From NCBI RefSeq assembly GCF_019042275.1, contig NZ_JAHQCW010000001.1, positions 62,001 to 126,000 of the forward strand: a stretch of DNA of 64,000 nt, read 5' to 3'. The notes beneath the pieces were generated by a model. The model searched no databases and was not told the origin of the DNA. It saw only the letters and a list, made by a program, of their open reading frames with translations. This DNA is from Diplocloster agilis (GTDB taxonomy: Bacteria; Bacillota; Clostridia; Lachnospirales; Lachnospiraceae). Position numbers and translations under genes: made by a program. The first letter of the stretch is position 1. Every line of letters begins with the position of its first letter. Below are positions 60,869 to 64,000 of this stretch, one piece after another.

Positions 60869-62740
60869 TTACCTCCATCCCTGATCGCAGGCCGGCGATA
60901 CCGGCAGGAAAACAGATACCGTCGTTCCCACTCCCAGCCGGCTTTCCAGCCTGATCCCAAACTCCGCTCCGTATCTCTTTTTGATTCTCTCGTTTACATT
61001 ACATATTCCGATCCCGCCTTTTCTCCGGCTGTTGATATTCGTTTCCTCCGCCGCCAGTCTCTGCTGTATTTCGCTTAGCCGCTGCGGGTCCATCCCCTGT
61101 CCGTCGTCGGTAAATTTAAGGATCAGTATATCCTGCTCCTGCACGGATAAGATCTCAATCGTATTATCCTCTGTGCTGTCCCGGAATCCATGGACGATCG
61201 CATTTTCTATGATCGGTTCAAAAGAAAATCGGACGATCGGAAGATCCAGGAATCTTTCATCCACCCGATTTTGCAGGATTACCTTTTCATCAAACCGAAG
61301 ATTGTGGATCGTCAGATAATTACGGATATGGGTCAGCTCGTCCCGGATCTTCGCCGTATATTCCGTATTCAGGTTATACCGGAACATACCCGAGAGCGCG
61401 CCGATAGCGGTGATAATATTCTTCTGGGGATTCTCCGAATAGAGCAGCCCCTTAATCATTTCCAGTGTATTATACAGAAAATGCGGGTTAATCTGTGTCT
61501 GCAGCGCATATAGCTCAGCCTCTTTTTTCATGATCTCCAGGCTGTATTTTTCATTCTGAAGCTTCTGCTCCACCCGATGCTGCTCTTCCAGCTGAACGAT
61601 CAGTCCCTGGATCTGCGTGATCATTTCCTTCAGATGCAGAGCCAGCTGCCCTGCCTCATCCCTGCCCTCGATATTCACCTCCGCATCCAGATCCCCCGCT
61701 GCGATCTCATCCATTACATTGCCAAGCGCCGTTATCCGCTGGGTGACGCTCTGTGCGAAAAAATAACTGAAAATAAGGCCCAGTACCCAGATCAGGCTGG
61801 ATACCAGCAGAATAAAATTCCGGACCTGATTGGTCTTGTGGGCAAATTCACTGCTGGGCAGCGATCCGATCACATACCATTGCAAAGCGTTATCACAGCT
61901 GAAAACCAAAAATTCCTTTTTTCCGTTCAGTCTTGTTTTCAAAACTCCCTCTGTTAGTCCCGTCGCTTTTACCGCCTCCAGCTTCTCTCTGGAGTTCAGT
62001 TCCCGGTCCTTGCTCTCCTGATTCCGGTAGATCAGGCTGCCGTCGTCTTTAACGACAAACACCACCCCTTCCTTTCCCAAAGTAACCGTATCCAGCGCTT
62101 TAAATATTTTATTTTTATCCACATCCATCCTTAAGATGGCCAGCGGATTATTTTTCCTCACATTAAATACTGCCGTATAACAATACAGATCCGAATCATC
62201 CCTCACCAGATACCCCGTGTCATCATACCGGTCCGTCCAGTAGAAGTCCTCCGATTTTTTTCCCCGCAGCAGATTCCTTGCCCAATCCTCATTCATGATC
62301 TCACCGGCGCTGAACAGCGAATAATTATCCCAGGGAATATGATCGTCATATGAAAAAATACGGATATCCAGAATATCCTCATTTACCCTGCGAAACGTCT
62401 CTATCTGTTTTTTCACCGCCTCAAAATACACCAGCATATCCTCGTAGTCATAGTCCCCTTCCAGCAGCAGATCCTCAAACCGCTCCCCCGCATAAAAGGA
62501 ATTAAAAGAAACCTCCAGATTATTAATCCGGTAGTCAATATTATTATTAATCTGTTTTAAAACCTGCAGTGTCGTTTCCCCATACTCACTGTTCAACACC
62601 GACTCCGACTTATCAAACACAGAAAAAGAGAGTATCAAAATGGTGACAAATATACAGACCGTCAGATAAAGAAAAATCTTCGTCCTGAGTCGGATATTAT
62701 TTGCCATGCTCCGCACCATTTCAATACTTCTCTGTTTCAA
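60869..62740 (-). CDS. YesM-type sensor histidine kinase
   Basis: 623 residues from a TTG at 62740; the ATG at 62722 or 62710 is also possible since ribosome-binding sites are weak here. Membrane segments at about 24-44 and 310-333 enclose a 265-residue dCache-like sensor. HAMP (about 335-385; LGNVMDEIAAGDLDAEVNIEG), then the His_kinase domain with H in QINPHFLYNTLEMIKGLL, and an HATPase with PIIENAIVHG, FTDDGQGMD and GGIGICNVNERIKKRYG. This kinase class works with AraC-type regulators and often with solute-binding proteins in carbohydrate sensing. Confidence 0.93.
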   Translation of the reverse strand: MKQRSIEMVRSMANNIRLRTKIFLYLTVCIFVTILILSFSVFDKSESVLNSEYGETTLQVLKQINNNIDYRINNLEVSFNSFYAGERFEDLLLEGDYDYEDMLVYFEAVKKQIETFRRVNEDILDIRIFSYDDHIPWDNYSLFSAGEIMNEDWARNLLRGKKSEDFYWTDRYDDTGYLVRDDSDLYCYTAVFNVRKNNPLAILRMDVDKNKIFKALDTVTLGKEGVVFVVKDDGSLIYRNQESKDRELNSREKLEAVKATGLTEGVLKTRLNGKKEFLVFSCDNALQWYVIGSLPSSEFAHKTNQVRNFILLVSSLIWVLGLIFSYFFAQSVTQRITALGNVMDEIAAGDLDAEVNIEGRDEAGQLALHLKEMITQIQGLIVQLEEQHRVEQKLQNEKYSLEIMKKEAELYALQTQINPHFLYNTLEMIKGLLYSENPQKNIITAIGALSGMFRYNLNTEYTAKIRDELTHIRNYLTIHNLRFDEKVILQNRVDERFLDLPIVRFSFEPIIENAIVHGFRDSTEDNTIEILSVQEQDILILKFTDDGQGMDPQRLSEIQQRLAAEETNINSRRKGGIGICNVNERIKKRYGAEFGIRLESRLGVGTTVSVFLPVSPACDQGWR

Positions 62741-62768
62741 CTCACATCACACCCCATGCCGCCAGCTT

Positions 62769-63680
62769 CTATGAATGATTATAAATAGTTACCGTGATAC
62801 CGTATCCCTCCAGAATCCGCCGGAACTCCTCTAATTCCTCATCCGAAACCGCTCCCAGCTCTTCCAGCGGATAAGCAATCCCCAGCGCTTCATACTTCTG
62901 AACCCCTAACTTATGATACGGTAACAGATGCGCTTGCGCAATAGACAACTCCTGACAAAATCTGCCAACCTTCTCTATATGTTCCCGATGCGCGTTAATT
63001 CCGGGAATCAGAGGCAGCCGGACAATCACCTGCTTCCCGGCCCTCACGAGCTTTTCCAGATTCTCAAGAATCCGTTCATTCGGCACCCCCGTAACCTTCC
63101 GATGCATCTTAGAATCCATCTGCTTCAGATCAAAAAGGACCAGATCCAGCCATCCAAGCAATTTCTCATAATCCTCCCACCGCGCATACCCGCAGGTCTC
63201 AATGGCCGTATGAATTCCATTCCTTTTACACTCCCTCAAAATATCAGCCGCGAACTCCGGCTGCATCAGCGGTTCCCCGCCGCTAAGGGTCACACCCCCG
63301 CCGGAATTTCCATAAAACTGCCAGTCCTTCAGTACCTCCTCCACAATCTCCGTCACACTCTTCTCTTCCCCCGCAGTCTCCAGCGCTCCCGCATAGCACT
63401 TTCTCACGCACTCCATACACAGATCGCACTTTTCCCTGTCAATCACCCGGCCCCCCTCAACACTCCGGATCGCACCCTTGGGACAATTTCCCACGCACCT
63501 ATCACAACCCAGGCACTTCATCTTCCGAAACAAAACATCCGGCTTCACCCCTCTCGACTCCGGATTACAGCACCACAAACAAGTAAGCGGACACCCCTTC
63601 AAAAACACCAGCGTCCTGATCCCCGGCCCATCCTGCACCGAAAACCTCTGAATATTAAAAATCGTTCCCACTCGATCCAT
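62769..63680 (-). CDS. Second glycyl-radical enzyme activating protein
   Basis: 303 residues from the ATG at 63680 (MDRVGTIFNIQRFSVQDGPG), which has GGAGG 8 bp upstream; the open frame continues to 63860 but through a tandem repeat. Radical SAM motif C30xxxC34xxC37 (GCPLTCLWCCNPE), clusters C56/C59/C62/C66 and C85/C88/C91/C95, then GGGVTLSGGEPLMQPEFAA and IETCGYARWEDYEKL. The same class as the activase at 49632, but clearly distinct in sequence. No glycyl-radical enzyme lies downstream, so its partner is probably upstream, beyond the right edge, or it serves the enzyme at 47273. It lies 28 bp or more before the kinase gene and may be co-transcribed. Confidence 0.93.
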   Translation of the reverse strand: MDRVGTIFNIQRFSVQDGPGIRTLVFLKGCPLTCLWCCNPESRGVKPDVLFRKMKCLGCDRCVGNCPKGAIRSVEGGRVIDREKCDLCMECVRKCYAGALETAGEEKSVTEIVEEVLKDWQFYGNSGGGVTLSGGEPLMQPEFAADILRECKRNGIHTAIETCGYARWEDYEKLLGWLDLVLFDLKQMDSKMHRKVTGVPNERILENLEKLVRAGKQVIVRLPLIPGINAHREHIEKVGRFCQELSIAQAHLLPYHKLGVQKYEALGIAYPLEELGAVSDEELEEFRRILEGYGITVTIYNHS

Positions 63681-64000
63681 AACCAGCTCCTCCATTCTCA
63701 TACTATTCAAGCTCTCTCTACAACTTCCCTCTTTACAACTTTCCACTTTACAACTTCGCTCTTTATAACATCCCTCTATCTCAACTCTAAACATAATCAC
63801 CATAATCACATTTACAGCTTCATATCCAAATTCACAACAACCAAACTGCCCCAACCACATTTACACCAACACCACATTTACAGCCAAACTAAACGCACCG
63901 TCATAACTACAGGCCACATATATTAACACCCATAACTATATTTGCAACTAAAGTTAACTTATAACCTCAGCTCAGTCCTTCCCACCTCCCCCAGCAAAAA
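63681..64000. repeat. Low-complexity right edge with a four-copy 15-bp tandem repeat
   Basis: TACAACTTCCCTCTT-like units start at 63719, 63734, 63749 and 63764, an exact 15-bp period. On the minus strand they would encode Cys-containing pentapeptides (SCKxx) in frame with the activase but upstream of its supported start. Further right, CACATTTACA recurs near 63807, 63856 and 63873. No gene is supported; the region is C/A-rich on the plus strand. Confidence 0.65.

Noticed and set aside
62928-63926. Open frame of 332 codons on the plus strand
   Set aside because: Antisense shadow of the second activase gene, His/Leu/Pro-rich low-complexity translation.

Overview
The window reads as a Lachnospiraceae-type (Clostridia) chromosome segment. 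The evidence is: strong AGGAGG ribosome-binding sites, roughly even GC in genes with AT-rich promoters, fermentative and strictly anaerobic enzymes (glycyl-radical enzyme, AdhE, an electron-bifurcating type lactate dehydrogenase/EtfAB), Rex-type operators, lipoprotein binding proteins, BceAB/MacB-like ABC systems with their own two-component systems, and no outer-membrane genes. No rRNA, tRNA or CRISPR array was seen. Genus cannot be fixed from the sequence alone.

Region 1 (1-9.2 kb): the 3' end of a cyclophilin. Then comes a leftward cassette of a 757-residue lipoprotein (Asp-box/propeller-like N-terminus plus sugar-binding-protein-like C-terminus), two MalF/MalG-like permeases, an HlyD-like adaptor and a membrane protein with a MacB-like extracytoplasmic patch. 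It is transcribed away from an OmpR-type regulator and histidine kinase. No ATPase is present. The mixture of importer and exporter parts is unusual.

Region 2 (9.3-20.9 kb): an XRE regulator with a small membrane protein behind a promoter carrying three 23-bp-phased repeats. A second two-component system follows, then an approximately 860-bp imperfect inverted repeat made of two tandem units per arm, then an ABC ATPase/FtsX permease pair. After these come a decayed TnpV remnant, a Fic protein, a lipoprotein, a DUF1622 protein and a Gfo/Idh/MocA oxidoreductase.

Region 3 (21-38 kb): an EtfB-EtfA-lactate dehydrogenase operon, then two leftward operons for amino-sugar (probably sialic acid or related) use. 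Operon 1 is a NanA-like lyase, binding protein, two permeases, Fe-ADH, NanE, ROK kinase and RpiR. Operon 2 is a binding protein, two permeases, CE7 esterase and a second NanE. Their promoters share two sequence blocks at identical spacing, so they are probably co-regulated. The operon 2 binding protein appears to start with AUU.

Region 4 (38.6-42.3 kb): adhE behind a consensus promoter flanked by two Rex-like operators, then a small APH-type kinase, then a nested 180-bp hairpin.

Region 5 (42.3-57.5 kb): one long leftward operon of PfkB kinase, class II aldolase, XylFGH-like importer (permease with a one-base frameshift), glycyl-radical activase and enzyme, aldehyde dehydrogenase, split transketolase and CoA-acylating semialdehyde dehydrogenase, preceded by a DeoR regulator and AT-rich operator repeats. 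No single known pathway explains this set; it is the best candidate here for an undescribed catabolic route.

Region 6 (57.6-64 kb): a membrane-anchored solute-binding protein co-transcribed with a YesM/YesN-type kinase and AraC-type regulator but without permeases (a likely three-component sensor), behind a second glycyl-radical activase whose enzyme partner is presumably beyond the right edge.
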